A stretch of DNA of 64,000 nt from assembly GCF_963169125.1 (NCBI RefSeq), contig NC_084796.1:89202888-89266887 (forward strand), in the 5' to 3' direction. A model generated the notes under the pieces. It worked only from the letters and a program-made list of their open reading frames with translations. It did not search any database and was not told where the DNA came from. Below are positions 10,708 to 21,542 of the stretch, one piece after another (position 1 is the stretch's first letter; the number at the start of each line of letters is the position of its first letter). This stretch comes from Humulus lupulus (lineage: Eukaryota > Streptophyta > Magnoliopsida > Rosales > Cannabaceae). Made by a program: the position numbers and the translations under genes.

Positions 10708-11099
10708 CTATGAAAGGTGTGAAGCGGTTCGAGATGAAAGGCAAGCTTAGTCCCAGGTTTATAGGTACTTTTGAGATATTGGACATTGTGGGAGCAGTTG
10801 CAAATAGATTAGCCCTGCCGCCAGCTCTAGCAGATAGTCACAATGTGTTCCACATCTCAATGCTACGAAGATATGTGTTAGACCCATCTCACGTCCTCAT
10901 GTATGATACGATAGCACTCCAGAAAGACTTGAGTTACGAGGAACAACCAGTTAGCATCCTAGATAGAGGGATGAAAGAATTAGGCTCTAAGAGTATTCCG
11001 ATAGTCAAAGTCCTCTGGAGAAATAGTTCTGAATGGGAGGCAACACGGGAGTTGGAGGACGACATGCAAGCTCAGTATCCAGAATTGTTTGGTATGTAA
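10708..11099 (+). pseudogene. G1 integrase C-terminal part with chromodomain-like tail
   Basis: After the C1 insertion the G1 frame continues with GKLSPRFIGTFEIL, then VFHISMLRRYV, and a chromodomain-like end: YEEQPVSILDR, VKVLWRN, WEATRELEDDM, stopping at TAA 11097-11099. In intact plant chromoviruses this tail follows the integrase core directly and is thought to guide integration into heterochromatin. The longer open frame that starts at 10650 is only a read-in from the C1 LTR. Residues are well preserved here, but the protein is separated from its core by 9.2 kb. Confidence 0.9.
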
Positions 11100-11134
11100 A
11101 TTTCGGGGACGAAATTCTTTGTAGTAAAGAGAAT
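11100..11134 (+). promoter_or_regulatory. G1 polypurine-tract region
   Basis: aatttcggggacgaaattc and the A/G-rich agtaaagagaat lie between the pol stop codon and the LTR start. The ttcggggacgaaattc string is a hallmark just before the 3' LTR of plant Tekay-type elements. Confidence 0.8.
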
Positions 11135-11550
11135 TGTAGAGTCCCAACATGTTTACTTAGTTAGCTAGTTAGTAGTAGTTGTAGTATTTTAGATTTCGTG
11201 GATTTTGGTTCAAACCGGGACTTAGTTCGACACTCCTAACAATAGTTATGGATTTTATAAGTTTAACCTATAGTTTAAGAATATTAATTATAACATAAGG
11301 TTTGATTAATATTGCTGGTCACAAATATGATATTTATTATAACCTAAGGTTTAGATAGAGCCAATAGGAATATGACACTTGTCAGAAGCATGATTATTAA
11401 GGAATTAAATATTTTAACGATTAAATAAAGAAATAACAGCCTTAACACCTAACAGAAATTGTTAGGGTCGTATTTTGACTAAGTCAAAGCAGTTATCAAA
11501 CCTTAATTATGTTGAAAAAGTGCAATTACGTGTTTAAAATATTCACGTAA

Positions 11551-11690
11551 GCCGATATATTGCAGGTTGGAGCCGATATATCACCTGACGAAGGATATGA
11601 AAAACACATTGATGTTGCACGAATGGACGAACGAAGACTCGGGACTAGGGCAGAGCTGATATATCACCACATAGGGCCGATATATCGCCC
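11551..11690 (+). repeat. Four gccgatatatc motifs in G1 LTR
   Basis: Copies at 11551, 11572, 11655 (one mismatch) and 11676. The last is extended to the near-palindrome cgatatatcg. They lie upstream of the TATA box, so they could be promoter elements; this is inference. Confidence 0.7.
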
Positions 11691-11870
11691 TTAGCAACAT
11701 TGTATAAATTTTTTTTGTTTTTAATTTTAAAACCAAGCCTTAGTTACTTAGACTTACCTCTGAACGTTTTGACCGAGTCTTCAGCCTTTGATTGACGAAA
11801 ATTAAATTCTTTTTCATTTTAAAATCATTATTTTATTTAAATCAAAATGGGGTTAGTTTCACTCCTTACC

Positions 11871-11882
11871 TCTATAAATAGG
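11871..11882 (+). promoter_or_regulatory. TATA box of the G1 LTR promoter
   Basis: tctataaatagg, followed about 30 bases later by a pyrimidine-rich start region (cccttcctctcattcttc). A standard plant core promoter layout inside an LTR. Confidence 0.75.
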
Positions 11883-12356
11883 ACCTAGTACCCAGCCCTT
11901 CCTCTCATTCTTCATGCTGTGATCAGAGACTACAATGTGCTAGTGAGACCATAGAGTGATACACACTTGGGTTGGGAAAAAGCTTTGCCATTCTTAAGCT
12001 TGATAAAATACTTGGGAAGTGAGGATTAGTGTATTTTGGTATTGAAGTTAGACCAATCCTTAAGGTCAACTAAGGTACTCTGATTATTTAAGTCCAGTAC
12101 TTTAAAGCTCTTTAGTTTTCTTTAGTTCCTTTTATTCAGATCCTAACTTTTGATATTGGTTTTTGATTTTGTTCTTGAAACTTAAAGATCTTCCTTGGTA
12201 AGTCTCTTATTGATGGTGTAGTTTCCACAATTATTCTTTACTCTTTAGAAATACTCACTATTCTTATTGTTGGTTTTAGGAGGGTTCCAAGTCCCGCATT
12301 TGTTCTAAAAAATCCTGGTTTTGGTAAGGAAAATAGGATAGAATTTATATGTTTAT

Positions 12357-12432
12357 ATGATATGTTATGCTATCTTATGTTATGCTATTTTATGTTATGT
12401 TATGTTATCTTACGTTACATTATGCATAATAT
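12357..12432 (+). repeat. TTATG/TTATC pentamer tract in G1 LTR
   Basis: Short-period repeat of ttatg, ttatc and related pentamers just before the 12446 minisatellite. Confidence 0.8.
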
Positions 12433-12445
12433 GTTTATAGACCTT

Positions 12446-12560
12446 GGGCATATGACTTGTATAGCTAACAAGCCCCAGTAAATTATGGGCATATGACTTG
12501 GTTAGCCAGCAAGCCCCACCAATCTATTGAGCATATGACTTGTTTAGTTTACAAGCCCCA
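12446..12560 (+). repeat. 41-42 bp palindromic minisatellite, 3 units, in G1 LTR
   Basis: Units start at 12446, 12487 and about 12529. Each has the form gggcatatgacttg, short spacer, caagcccc. The arms of each unit are complementary (cttgt with acaag, ggg with ccc), so each unit can fold into its own hairpin. Confidence 0.85.
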
Positions 12561-13037
12561 AGTAGTATAATGGCCATTGTAGTAGTATATGACATATATT
12601 TATAGTATATGTGTTTATGATATAATTTATGTATATGTTTATGTTGTTAGTACATTTTCCTTGCTGGGCATTAGACTCATTCCTTTATTTTTAGTTTGAT
12701 GCAGGAAAATAGATACAAATGCGGAAGGATTCTTGGAAGCTTGGCATATGTGTTGAGGTGAATGGAGTGGATGGGCTGCGGGTCGATTCAAGGACGACGT
12801 TATTTTCTTTAGTCTATTTAAATTACGTTTTCATGTATTTTCCGCATTTAGCTTTGTAAACAATTTCATTTAAAGTTATGTTTTATTTTTAAAACAATGA
12901 GCTCATTTATGTATTACAAATATTATTTTAAAGTTTTCAATATAGTTATGTATTTTCTCATGTATGTTCTCTTCAAAGTAGTAGTTATGTCTAGTAGGTT
13001 TAATGATCTAAGTCTTAGAAATAGTTGGATCAATACA

Positions 13038-13276
13038 CAAAATGCCACAGCAGATGCACTGGCTAGACTAGCCAAAAATGTTGTAATGGACAAGGCCAAC
13101 CTAGTCCCTATTGAATACATGGCCAAAGCAAGTATCAACTTGCTAGAACCAATCTTCCTTATAGACAACACTCCATCCTAGACGCCTCGATTGCCACTTA
13201 TCTAGAACACGACATCCTGCCGAATAGTTGCAATGAATCCATAAAATTAATCAAGAAAGTTGCTCGGTATATAATA
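13038..13276 (+). pseudogene. T1 RNase H tail and linker to integrase
   Basis: Starts with NATADALARLAK, the C-terminal signature of the extra (archaeal-like) RNase H of Tat elements, and continues as linker to a stop at 13179-13181. The following stretch is stop-rich. Compare the better preserved counterpart ITDALAKLAS at about 45900 in T2. No catalytic residue is present in this fragment. Confidence 0.8.
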
Positions 13277-14330
13277 TTGGACGGAGTTATGTACAGAAGG
13301 GGATTCTCCATACCATTATTCAGGTGTGTCAACCAAAAAGAATCAAGACGACTGCTGAAGGAAGTACATGAGGGTTTCTGTTGGAACCATGTAGGGGGGA
13401 AAAGTCAGTCTAAGAAGATTTTAAGGCAAGGATACTTCTGGCCAACTATAAACGAAGATGCCTTTGCATATGTTCAAAGATGTGACAAGTGTCAAAGATT
13501 TTCCAAGATACCCCGAGCAGCACAATATGGAGTTGTGGCGGTTGACTACTTCACCAAATGGACGGAAACCGAGCCATTGGAAACCATTACTTCCAAAAAA
13601 GTATTGGACTTTGGGGTGAAAAATATAATCTGCAGATTTGGTCTACCCAAGAAGATAGTGTCAGACAACGACATCTAGTTTGACAGTCAACATTTTACGA
13701 ATATATGTGCCAAGCATGGCATCACATAATGTTTCTTAGCAGTTTCACACCCTCAAGCAAATGGGAAAGTCGAAGCAGTTAACAAGACTCTCAAAGACAC
13801 CCTCAAGAAGTGTTTAGAACTGGATAAACAGAACTCGCTTGAGAAATTTCCTGAGGTACTCTGGTCACATAGGACTACCGAGCGAACAGCTACTGGTGAT
13901 ACCCCCTTTGCACTCACGTATGGGTATGATGCAATGTTGCCAGTCAAGATGACTCCACCTTCTCACAGACGTATGGAGTACGACCAAGATCGTAACCACC
14001 AATTGCTGGCTGAGTCCTTAGACCAAATTGAAGAAAGATGTGAAAAGCCCAATATATGCCTAGCTGTGCCCCAGGAAAAATATTTCCTGGTACTTCAATT
14101 CTAGAGTTAAGGAACAAAATTTCAATGTGGGAGATCTGCACCAGCGAAGAATTTTCCCCGAAACTCGAGAAGCCTTGGCAGGAGTCCAAGGGCCAAGCTG
14201 GGAAGGCCTTTACAAGGTCAAAGAGATAGTACCACCCGGCACGTATAAACTAGTGTGATATGACCAAGATCTCCAGTTAGTACTAGTCCCTGTTACTGGA
14301 ATGGGGAACACCTGAGGAAATACTACCAAT
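13277..14330 (+). pseudogene. T1 integrase, deleted and frameshifted
   Basis: The HHCC zinc finger is intact (VHEGFCWNHVGG, then CDKCQRFSKIP). Directly after it the frame jumps to VVAVDYFTKW: compared with T2, the segment containing WGIDLTG, which carries the first catalytic Asp, is missing. The second Asp is in VSDND, followed by a TAG where T2 has RTQF. Past the stop, SHPQANGKVEAVNK keeps the catalytic Glu, then the C-terminal domain runs to the usual NGEHLRKYY-like end at about 14330, with more frame changes. The deletion alone would abolish activity. Confidence 0.87.
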
Positions 14331-15229
14331 AGAAATCACTTTTAAGTGATCATTGACTAGCCGGTACATGCACGAACTGCCCAGACCACCGACCAGCTCA
14401 AGTTCGTTATATTAATTATTCACATGCACGATTTGCCCATTTATTTTAATAATTAATTTTTATCAATGTAAGCTACACAGTAGCGACGCAGCTTGTATGG
14501 TTAACTTTTAATCTATAAGACACGGTTTTTGTCCATTTTTACAAGCCTTACTTTTACAATGATTTTCTTGCTAATAAGTGATTGATTTCATGGATTATCA
14601 GCAGTGTATGAAACCATTTCAGGTTTTGGCGAACCCAAGTACCCCCGAACAGGTTATTACAAACAACTCTGGTTAGTTAGCAAGTGACCAAGAGGATAAC
14701 ACAAGAGTTAAGAATCCTGCTTGGTCACTTGCGGGGCACCATAGTCATACATGGACAAGCAGAGAGAAAAGCGCATAATCAAAAGGACTTAGAAACATTA
14801 ATTTTTATTAATGTTAATGTACTTGCACATTTCTCGGTATGTACTGGACAACAAAAAGAGCCATAAAACAATTTCTGTAAATAGGGTTGAGCAATTTTTT
14901 TTTACATCTCATTCGAAAAAATTGAACAACTCCGATTCACAGAGCCACACAGCTATATGTCGAGTAGCTAGAAAAAATAAAAGCATGAGCGGATATATAG
15001 CTAGAATGAGAAGCATTTTATTAAAAGTTAAATTATTGCTCGAGATTAAAGGTTAACCATGCTGCTTTGACCAAAGTAGAAGATTGCTCGAGATTCAAAG
15101 CTGCTCGGCTCAACCATTTTTTGTTTTTGCAAAAATAAAAAAGAAAAGCTACAGAGATAAAGTGCTTCAAGGGTATTGAGGCTGGGGAATTAGTTGGTTT
15201 TGAAGTTGATCGGTTGGTTGGTCTTGAAG
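14331..15229 (+). other. T1 spacer between integrase and antisense gene
   Basis: About 0.9 kb with no supported gene; the small open frames here (for example 14684-14866 and 14811-15056) have no recognisable motif. It contains a perfect 13-bp inverted repeat at 14680-14732 followed by gcggggca. The analogous position in T2 (47561-47605) has a weaker hairpin with gggggca. Confidence 0.7.
14680..14732 (+). other. 13-bp-stem hairpin between convergent T1 genes
   Basis: gcaagtgaccaag at 14680-14692 and its exact complement at 14720-14732, with a 27-base loop. It lies between the 3' ends of the sense integrase and the antisense gene. Confidence 0.75.
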
Positions 15230-15849
15230 CTAGTTGACAAGATCAGAAGTGTCAGCTGAAGAACTCATACCGGAAGGCAGAGGAGAATCCTCGGGAGCAG
15301 GAGGGTTGTCTTATTGGGCAACAGGGAAGGCAGGATCCTGGACAACTTGAACTTATTCGATGGACACAGTTTGGGCCTCGGCTTGCTCTCACTTAGTACA
15401 GTATTGCATAAGCTCATTGAAAGCCTCCCCTAGATAGTTGTAATCCGCCCCCTTGTTGTGCACCCAAAAGTCATAGAAAGTACTCAGGCCAAAAGACTCG
15501 TAGGCCACGACATTAGTAGCCCTGCTAGCCCTCTCTTCATCAAAGGCCTTCAATAGGTCATCCCTTTCTTCCTAATGACTCTCCCCTCGGCATCATTCCT
15601 CATGGAAATATCCTTCATCTCCTCAACCCTTCTCTCCAATCGATTGACGTCAAGCTTCCTCTATTCTGCAGCAGTCTTGAGCTCCTCATTTTCTTTGGAA
15701 ATCTGCTTAGTGGTCTGTTGAAGGTTTCGGACCTGCTCGGTCAGCTGGGTAACCTAAAAGGCTTTGTTCTCAAACTCTTTCAATAGAAAAACTACATGTT
15801 TGCTTACCCCCTTGGCTTGGTGATGAGTGTATCTGAGAGCTAGCATACC

Positions 15850-15930
15850 CTGCAATATGAAATAAAGAAATTCATAATAAACAACAAGAGAAGAAAGACC
15901 ACTCAGAGAACGAACAAATTTATCACTTAC
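15850..15930 (-). other. Putative intron in T1 antisense gene (81 nt)
   Basis: On the minus strand: CCACA|GTAAGTGAT ... TTTCATATTGCAG|GGTATG. Length is divisible by three, the flanking reading frame continues after removal, and T2 has a homologous intron at 48566-48666. Confidence 0.7.
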
Positions 15931-16361
15931 TGTGGTAACATCTTGGAGACCTGTGCTAGTAATGAAGCCCAGAGATTTGCTTCTAAGAGTATCCATGAAT
16001 TCAGTTTGGGAGGACACCCTTTTTATGTGTCCTCGCTGGATAGCCAGGGCTTTCTTCAAAGGCCCATGGACCTCCTTGGTAGGATCCTCAACAGTGCCAT
16101 CAGGAGCTTTGCTCGGGCTGGTCAACTCAGGTGCAGTGGCCATATGGGCACCGTCCTTAACAGATAATACTTTGCCTTTGCCTGAATTGCGCAATGGTGT
16201 GGGCCCCTTTTTCCGAGAAGAGGCCTTATCAGAGGTCTTCTCGGCCTGCCCGGTAGTTCCGACAGGAGGGTCGACTTTTTGATGCTTGGCTGGGGGAACC
16301 TCATTGCTAGGACCACTTGTGTGCTTCTAGGAAAATTTCTTGAAAAATACGGAGGATATAT

Positions 16362-16477
16362 CTACAAAATGAAAGCAAAGGATTAGAAAAAGTGTCGAGC
16401 AGGGTCGAAACAAACAAAAAAAAGCATCATAATTAGGCAAAGAGTAAAAGTAAGTTGTGGAAAGAAAGTCAGATCAC
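16362..16477 (-). other. Putative intron in T1 antisense gene (116 nt)
   Basis: On the minus strand: AAGAGG|GTGATC ... a T-rich run ... CATTTTGTAG|ATATATCC. Position matches the T2 intron 49095-49184. Confidence 0.6.
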
Positions 16478-17503
16478 CCTCTTTAGCTCCCCCCGAGCAG
16501 TTTGCTGCCTCGAACGGAAGACCCCCATCACTATTTGACGAGTCCGAGTCTATATGCTCTACTGCAGCCTCCTTGCCGAGCTCCTGGTTCGATGAGCCAC
16601 ACATGGTCTGGATGGGGGGATTGATGCTCTAGTTTGTTTCTTACTGGGTGGTGGACTAGACAATTTAGAAATGGATGAAGGTTTCTTGGGCGATTGCTTG
16701 GTAGGGGTGACATCCTTGGCCCTCGTCTTGGGATCAGGGTAGAGCCTAGCGGATACAAGTCTTTCTGCAGTGGCCAGGGCCACCAGATCTTTGTTGCAAG
16801 GGTCCATAGCTGCTAGTTTTCTAGCCCTTAACTCCATTTCTCTTGTGGGGGCTGGCCAACTAAAGGGACCATTGCGACAGAACGAGAAGTGATTAGCAAC
16901 AATGTTGTCAATGAAAAAATATTTGTTGGCGTACTCCCCAACTTTTGAGATACCTTCGGTGTTCAGCAGGTAAATGTTGGAGTCCCGGTAGCTAAAGTAA
17001 AAATACCCTGACCTGCCTTGGTGAGGGCTAGATTTAAGATCAAAGAGATAATTAATCTCATGTGCAGTAGGTACCGACCAGTCTAAAGATTGGTACAAAA
17101 CATAAAGGGCTGAGAGGAATCTGATTCCTTTAGGACTAATTTGGGTAGGGCTGCGAAGGTATGGTAGAAGAGAAAGGGTGGCGTCCGAGTTCATATGGTA
17201 TCTACTCCAGGGGCAGAATTGAACCCCAGGGTGTTCGGTGGTTTGTACAGCTGCAGGTTTGAAGATGGAAACATCTTCGAGATGGAAATACTTTCTGATA
17301 TTTTTCAACTGCTTGTCGAAAATCGTGCTATTAGGAATGACATATGGGTGGCGTCTTCTGTCTCCGGGGAAGGGTTAAGGACAACCTCGGTATGGATCTC
17401 TGTGGCATACTCGATTTTAGCTTCCCCCTCTTGCCTTGAAGATCTTGGCTCGTCCTCAATGGATGGGACCCCCTGCATAACCCCAGTGGTGGCACGACGT
17501 GCC

Positions 17504-17508
17504 ACATG
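17504..17508 (+). repeat. Left target-site duplication of C2 (acatg)
   Basis: acatg precedes the inverted C2 LTR at 17509 and recurs at 26715-26719. Confidence 0.95.
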
Positions 17509-19405
17509 TGTTGGTTTTAATAGAACAAATCAGAGATTATATGCAGCGGAACAACAATCAAATTTTTTAATTTAATCCCACAAGATTTCTATATGTACTT
17601 CTTCATATACATATATGAATAGAAAATTACATCAAGTCCTTCCTCGCTGCTATCTTTTCGTATAGCAAAAATCCTTGAGATCTCACACCAAGATCTTCCA
17701 AAATGTTCTCAGCACACAAAGAACGAGTGTGGGCTCGCTATACAAAATAATAGGCAAAATCTATTTATCAGATGTTCTCAACACATGAGATCTGATAAAG
17801 TTTGGACCTATGTTTGTGAAGAACAGTGACCTATGCTTGTATCACTGTTCTCTTTCTCTCAGAGAGATTTCACGATATATTTTCTATCCCTGAAAAGTAT
17901 CGTTCTGAAAAACTGATATCCTATATTTAATATATCCAATATATTAAAAATAAAAATATTAGTTATTTTAAACAATTTGAAAATAACTAATCAGTTACCA
18001 GATTATGTTTAAATAATAATATTTTAATCATATTACAATATCTCATTATTTATTTAATATTTAAATAACTAAAATTGTTGAACCAAGAAACTACCAAGAG
18101 GTTCTTATGCATGTAGCACAGTGATTGAGCACTGTGCTACATGTGTACCCCATGCCAGGGAAGGCATGTGATTTTTGCCAATTTTTTTTTCTTATTATTT
18201 AAATACCAAAAATCCCAAAAATAAATTAATTCAAAATTAATTATATATTTTTTAAATCAAATAATTAATTAATTATTAATTAATTAATTACACATAATTA
18301 TACAATAATTATGTTTGGTGCATAGAAAAAATATTTTACTTATCAAATAAGTCCTTTTGCCCATTTTTGTATTTACCTTTGTCAGTGTTTGTTTGAGCCA
18401 TTTCGGGGACCATGGACCAATAACATTAAGCTCCAATAAATTGTAACTGAATAATTAAACTCTTTAATTATAATAGTTAATTTATTAATTATGATATTTC
18501 TCCACTATAAATTCAGAATTGCACTCTTTATGTTATAGATATTCTTTTACAAAAATCTTATTCTAAGTTGTTCATTGATATAACCATCTTACAATAGTTC
18601 AACCCTCTAATTAATTAGTTCATAAATAGAATGGAACAATTACCATTATACCTTTCTAATTTACTTCTTATTCCTTAATTACCATTAATTCACTAGTGAA
18701 TAATTAATCTATAATCTAATTATAGATTTGAGCTTAAAATCATTCAGTTCAAGAATTAACCCTTAAGGGAACTAATATACGAATCGTTAGGAAAGATTAG
18801 ATTCTGTATTGTTGATACATGTTCCCAGCCATCCATGATATTAAATCTCCAAAACAAAAGTCATTAGCCTCATTCTTTGAAGAGACCTTAACGAATGAAT
18901 CAAAAGATTTAATAAACATGAACAGAAATTCATGAACACTCAAGATATAGGTTGATCTATAAATGATTATCAGTTATGATATGAATTACAAGTCTTTATT
19001 GTTAAATGGTTTCTGGATAAAGACTTTTATTCATATCGGTCCATGTCATATATAATCATATTATATAAAGCACCTTTACCGAGATGTCTTACCACATCAA
19101 TAATCTGAATCTAGATTATTTGTATCAACATGATACTTAGCAAACCGTAATAAAAACCCCAATTAAAGAATTCCTTAACTTTAATTTGTTGTTGTTGACT
19201 ATTTTTATTCATTCATGTGATCTTAATTCTCTCGTACTAATACAAGATAACATCCTCAATAATGAATATGGAATTTTTCTGATATTTACAAAATTATTCA
19301 AAAAATAATTTAATAATCCAAATATAACAATAATAAACCATTGTATTTATTTATTCATAGAAATGACAAATGTCTTTTACATGCTTTTAGGACATACTCC
19401 TAAAA
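17509..19405 (-). repeat. C2 3' LTR
   Basis: About 1.9 kb. On the plus strand it begins TGTTGGTTTT and ends ACTCCTAAAA (one base changed from the expected CTAACA). Homologous to 24814-26714 and to the C1 LTRs. Confidence 0.93.
18110..18143 (-). other. Covarying hairpin in C2 3' LTR
   Basis: Perfect 14-bp stem catgtagcacagtg/cactgtgctacatg with a 6-base loop. Against the C1 copy (2749-2782) one stem pair has changed on both sides, C-G type to T-A type, keeping the stem perfect. Confidence 0.8.
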
Positions 19406-19420
19406 ATCTCCCACTTGTAC
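19406..19420 (-). promoter_or_regulatory. C2 polypurine tract
   Basis: On the minus strand a purine-rich run (aagtgggagat) abuts the 3' LTR, matching the C1 tract position. Confidence 0.75.
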
Positions 19421-19853
19421 TTAAAACAAGTATGGAATTTCTCTAAATCCCATATTACGTACATGACCCTCGAATTGCTTTGCAGGAAGCTTCTTCGTGA
19501 ACGGGTCTGCTAGGTTGTGTTCTGATGCGATTTTTAGAATGGACACATCTCCTGTATGTACGATTTCTCTGACCAAGTGGTATTTGCGCTCTATGCTTTC
19601 CTCTCTTGTGGCTTCTTGGTTCTTTAGAATTGGCCACTGCTCCACTGTTGTCACAGTAAAGAACAAGTGGTTTCTCCACTTCTGGAACCACTTCCAGATC
19701 TGTGTAGAACTTTTTGAGCCACTCAGCTTCCTTAGCTGCTCCACAAACGGCTATATACTCGGCTTCCATGGTTGAGTCTGCAATTCTGGTTTGCTTAATG
19801 CTTCTCCAGACTAATGCTGCTCCTCCAACAATAAACACTGATCTAGAAGTCAA
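19421..19853 (-). pseudogene. C2 RNase H
   Basis: The frame from 19853 contains SVFIVGGAALVW, MEAEYIAVCG with the catalytic Glu, and LYCDNSGAVA with the Asp, then SKEPRSH. A frameshift near 19600 passes to the second frame, which reads KYHLVREIVHTGDV and SEHNLADPFTKKL to the end. Better preserved than the C1 copy, where the Trp of VVW is a stop. One frameshift separates the two halves. Confidence 0.88.
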
Positions 19854-20642
19854 TGTTCGACTATCTCTGTCTTATTGAAAATCAGAATCAGTGTAACCAA
19901 TGGGGTTCAGGTCTCCACATGAATATACAAGCATATAATTTCTTTAGTATTTCTAAGATACTTGAGAATATTCTTTACTACAATCCAATGACTCAATCCA
20001 GGATTGGATTGATAACGGCTGACTATCCCTACTGCATAACAAATGTTAAGTCTTGTACACAACATGGCATACATCAGACTGCCTACTGCTGAGGCATAGG
20101 GATACTGTCTCATGTCTTCCTCTTCCTAAAGTGTTTTGGGACACTGCTCCTTGGAATGGAATACTCCAGAATGGGTTGGCATATCACCCTTTTTGGAGTT
20201 TTTCTTATTAAAGCATTCTAGCACCTTATCAATATAAGTTGCTTGAGACAGTGCCTAAGTTTTGTTCTGTCTATCTCTAATAATCTTAATGCCCAGAACA
20301 TACTTGGCTTCTCCCAAATCTTACATTTGGAATTGTTCAGATAACCAGTTCTTTACCTTTGATAATGATGTTACGTCATTTCCAATCAGTAATATATCAT
20401 CAACGTAAAGAGCGAGGAATACTACTATACCATCTTTGATTTGTTTATAGACATAAGGTTTGTTAACATTTTGTTCAAAAACCAAATGTTTTACTTGTGT
20501 CATCAAATCTAAGATTCCAAGATCTAGAAGCTTGTTTCAGTCCATGAATGGACCTAAGAAGCTCGCAAATCTTTTGCTCTTGACCTTTTTAATTTGAACC
20601 CTTTTGCTTGAGATATGCAAATGGTTTCGTCAAGGTAGCCAT
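19854..20642 (-). pseudogene. C2 reverse transcriptase, C-terminal half
   Basis: Pieces in several frames: 20506-20321 with FLALYVDDILLIGND (catalytic Asp pair) and 20113-19907 with RQYPYASAVGSLMYAML and the RPD-like CTRLNICYAVG. Stops and frameshifts separate the pieces. Orthologous to 7726-8424 in C1. Confidence 0.87.
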
Positions 20643-21542
20643 TCAGAAAAATTGTTTTGACATCCATTTGCCAAATCTCATAAATCCATGCACACAGCTA
20701 TGGACAAGAGTATACGAATGGATTTTAGCATGGCTATAGGAGAAAAAGGTTTCTTCATAGTCAACCCCTTCTTTCTGTGTGTAACCTTTGGCTACAAGCC
20801 TTGCTTTGAAAGTCTCTACTTTCCCATCTGTTCCTCTTTTCTTCTCAAATATCCACTTGCAATCAATGGGTTTGATAAACTCAGGTGGATCTTCAAGAAC
20901 CCAGACAGAATTGGTATACATCGATTCCATTTCTTGGTTCATGGCTTCTTGCCATTTTTCCTTGTCAGAATGATTCATTGCATCTTTAAATGTCAATGGA
21001 TCATCTTTGTTTGTGTCAGACACAAGCATTTGAACTTCATGTTCATAATGTGTGGGTTGTTTACTAATCCTCCCACTACGACAAGGTTCTCTACTATTCC
21101 GACTAGAACTAGTAGTTTCATGTTGCCGTTTTTCATTGGTTGTTGCTGGTGACTTTGCAACTTCATTCGAGATCATCTCCTCCAAAACATCCTTTCTGCG
21201 AGGTTTGTGGTTATTAACATAGTCATATTCAAGAAAAGTTGCATTTGTCAATAAAAATGTTTTATTTTCTTTTGGACTATAGAAAATTCCACCTCTAGTC
21301 TCTTTGGAATATCCCACAAACATGCACACTTCAGAGCATGATTCCAACTTCTCGGTCATTCCTTTAAGCACCCGCGCAGGACACCCATAAATTCTAAATT
21401 GGTGTAAACTAGGTTTACAACCATCCCATAATTCTATGGGTATCTTTTGGATAGACTTAGATGGATCAACATTCAATATGACTAGAGCACATTGAATCGC
21501 ATAGCCCCATAATGACAGTGGTAATGATAAGAAACTCATCAT
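20643..21542 (-). pseudogene. C2 integrase C-terminus and reverse transcriptase N-terminal half
   Basis: One 299-codon open frame. It begins in the integrase core end ([12 protein letters not shown]), passes [24 protein letters not shown], a linker, then [51 protein letters not shown] frameshift just after this garbles the segment with the first catalytic Asp (IWQMDVK in C1), visible only as [10 protein letters not shown]. The open frame shows modest decay but cannot give a polymerase. Confidence 0.88.

Larger units (their letters stand above)
1..13037 (+). mobile_element. G1: 3' part of a Tekay/Del-like Ty3/gypsy retrotransposon, split by copia C1
   Basis: The element runs in from the left edge and ends with its 3' LTR at 13037. 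Domain order is RNase H, integrase zinc finger, integrase core, then after the C1 insertion the integrase C-terminal tail, polypurine tract and LTR. The order pol then LTR and the RNase H and integrase wording are those of plant chromoviruses of the Tekay/Del type. It appears to have inserted into the RNase H coding part of Tat element T1, whose reading frame resumes at 13038. The 5' half lies outside the window, so its TSD cannot be checked (right copy would be caaaa at 13038-13042). The copy is inactive: it has stops, frameshifts and a 9.2-kb insertion in integrase. Confidence 0.9.
11135..13037 (+). repeat. G1 3' LTR
   Basis: About 1.9 kb, starting TGTAGAGTCCC and ending GATCAATACA. The end was set by similarity to the G2 LTR end (AAGTCTTAGAAAT against GAGTCTTGAAAAT) and by the point where the T1 RNase H frame begins. 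It contains a TATA box, a set of gccgatatatc motifs, a TTATG-type pentamer tract and a 41-42 bp palindromic minisatellite. Confidence 0.85.
15230..17508 (-). pseudogene. T1 antisense gene, main part (exon 2 end to last exon)
   Basis: Reads right to left. The best domain is in 16559-17308: NIRKYFHLEDV, the WSRYHM motif, PKGIRFLSALYVLY, HEINYLFDLKS, GYFYFSYRDS, resembling plant proteins labelled 'putative gypsy type transposon' (PF04195-like). A Lys/Pro/Ser-rich stretch follows. Introns with canonical ends are visible at 16362-16477 and 15850-15930; the second is 81 nt and removing it keeps the frame. The last exon is charged and coil-like, with a stop at about 15230. Frameshifts near 17305 and 16600 break this copy. 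The C2 insertion at 17509 separates it from its upstream part at 26715-26817. The function is unknown; the family is known only as extra ORFs of Tat elements. Confidence 0.72.

Noticed and set aside
12357..12432. Telomere-like or satellite array
   Set aside because: The pentamers are irregular and do not match plant telomere repeats; the tract lies inside a single LTR.
12446..12560. CRISPR-like spacing of short repeats
   Set aside because: Three decayed palindromic units without unique spacers in a plant LTR; no cas genes and a eukaryotic context.
15932..16282. Plus-strand open frames of 116 and 74 codons, and others near 17195-17575
   Set aside because: They lie opposite the T1 antisense gene, have no motif, and their counterparts are not open in T2. 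Treated as shadows.
20688..21152. 154-codon plus-strand frame
   Set aside because: Exact complement of C2 reverse transcriptase coding sequence; no independent evidence.
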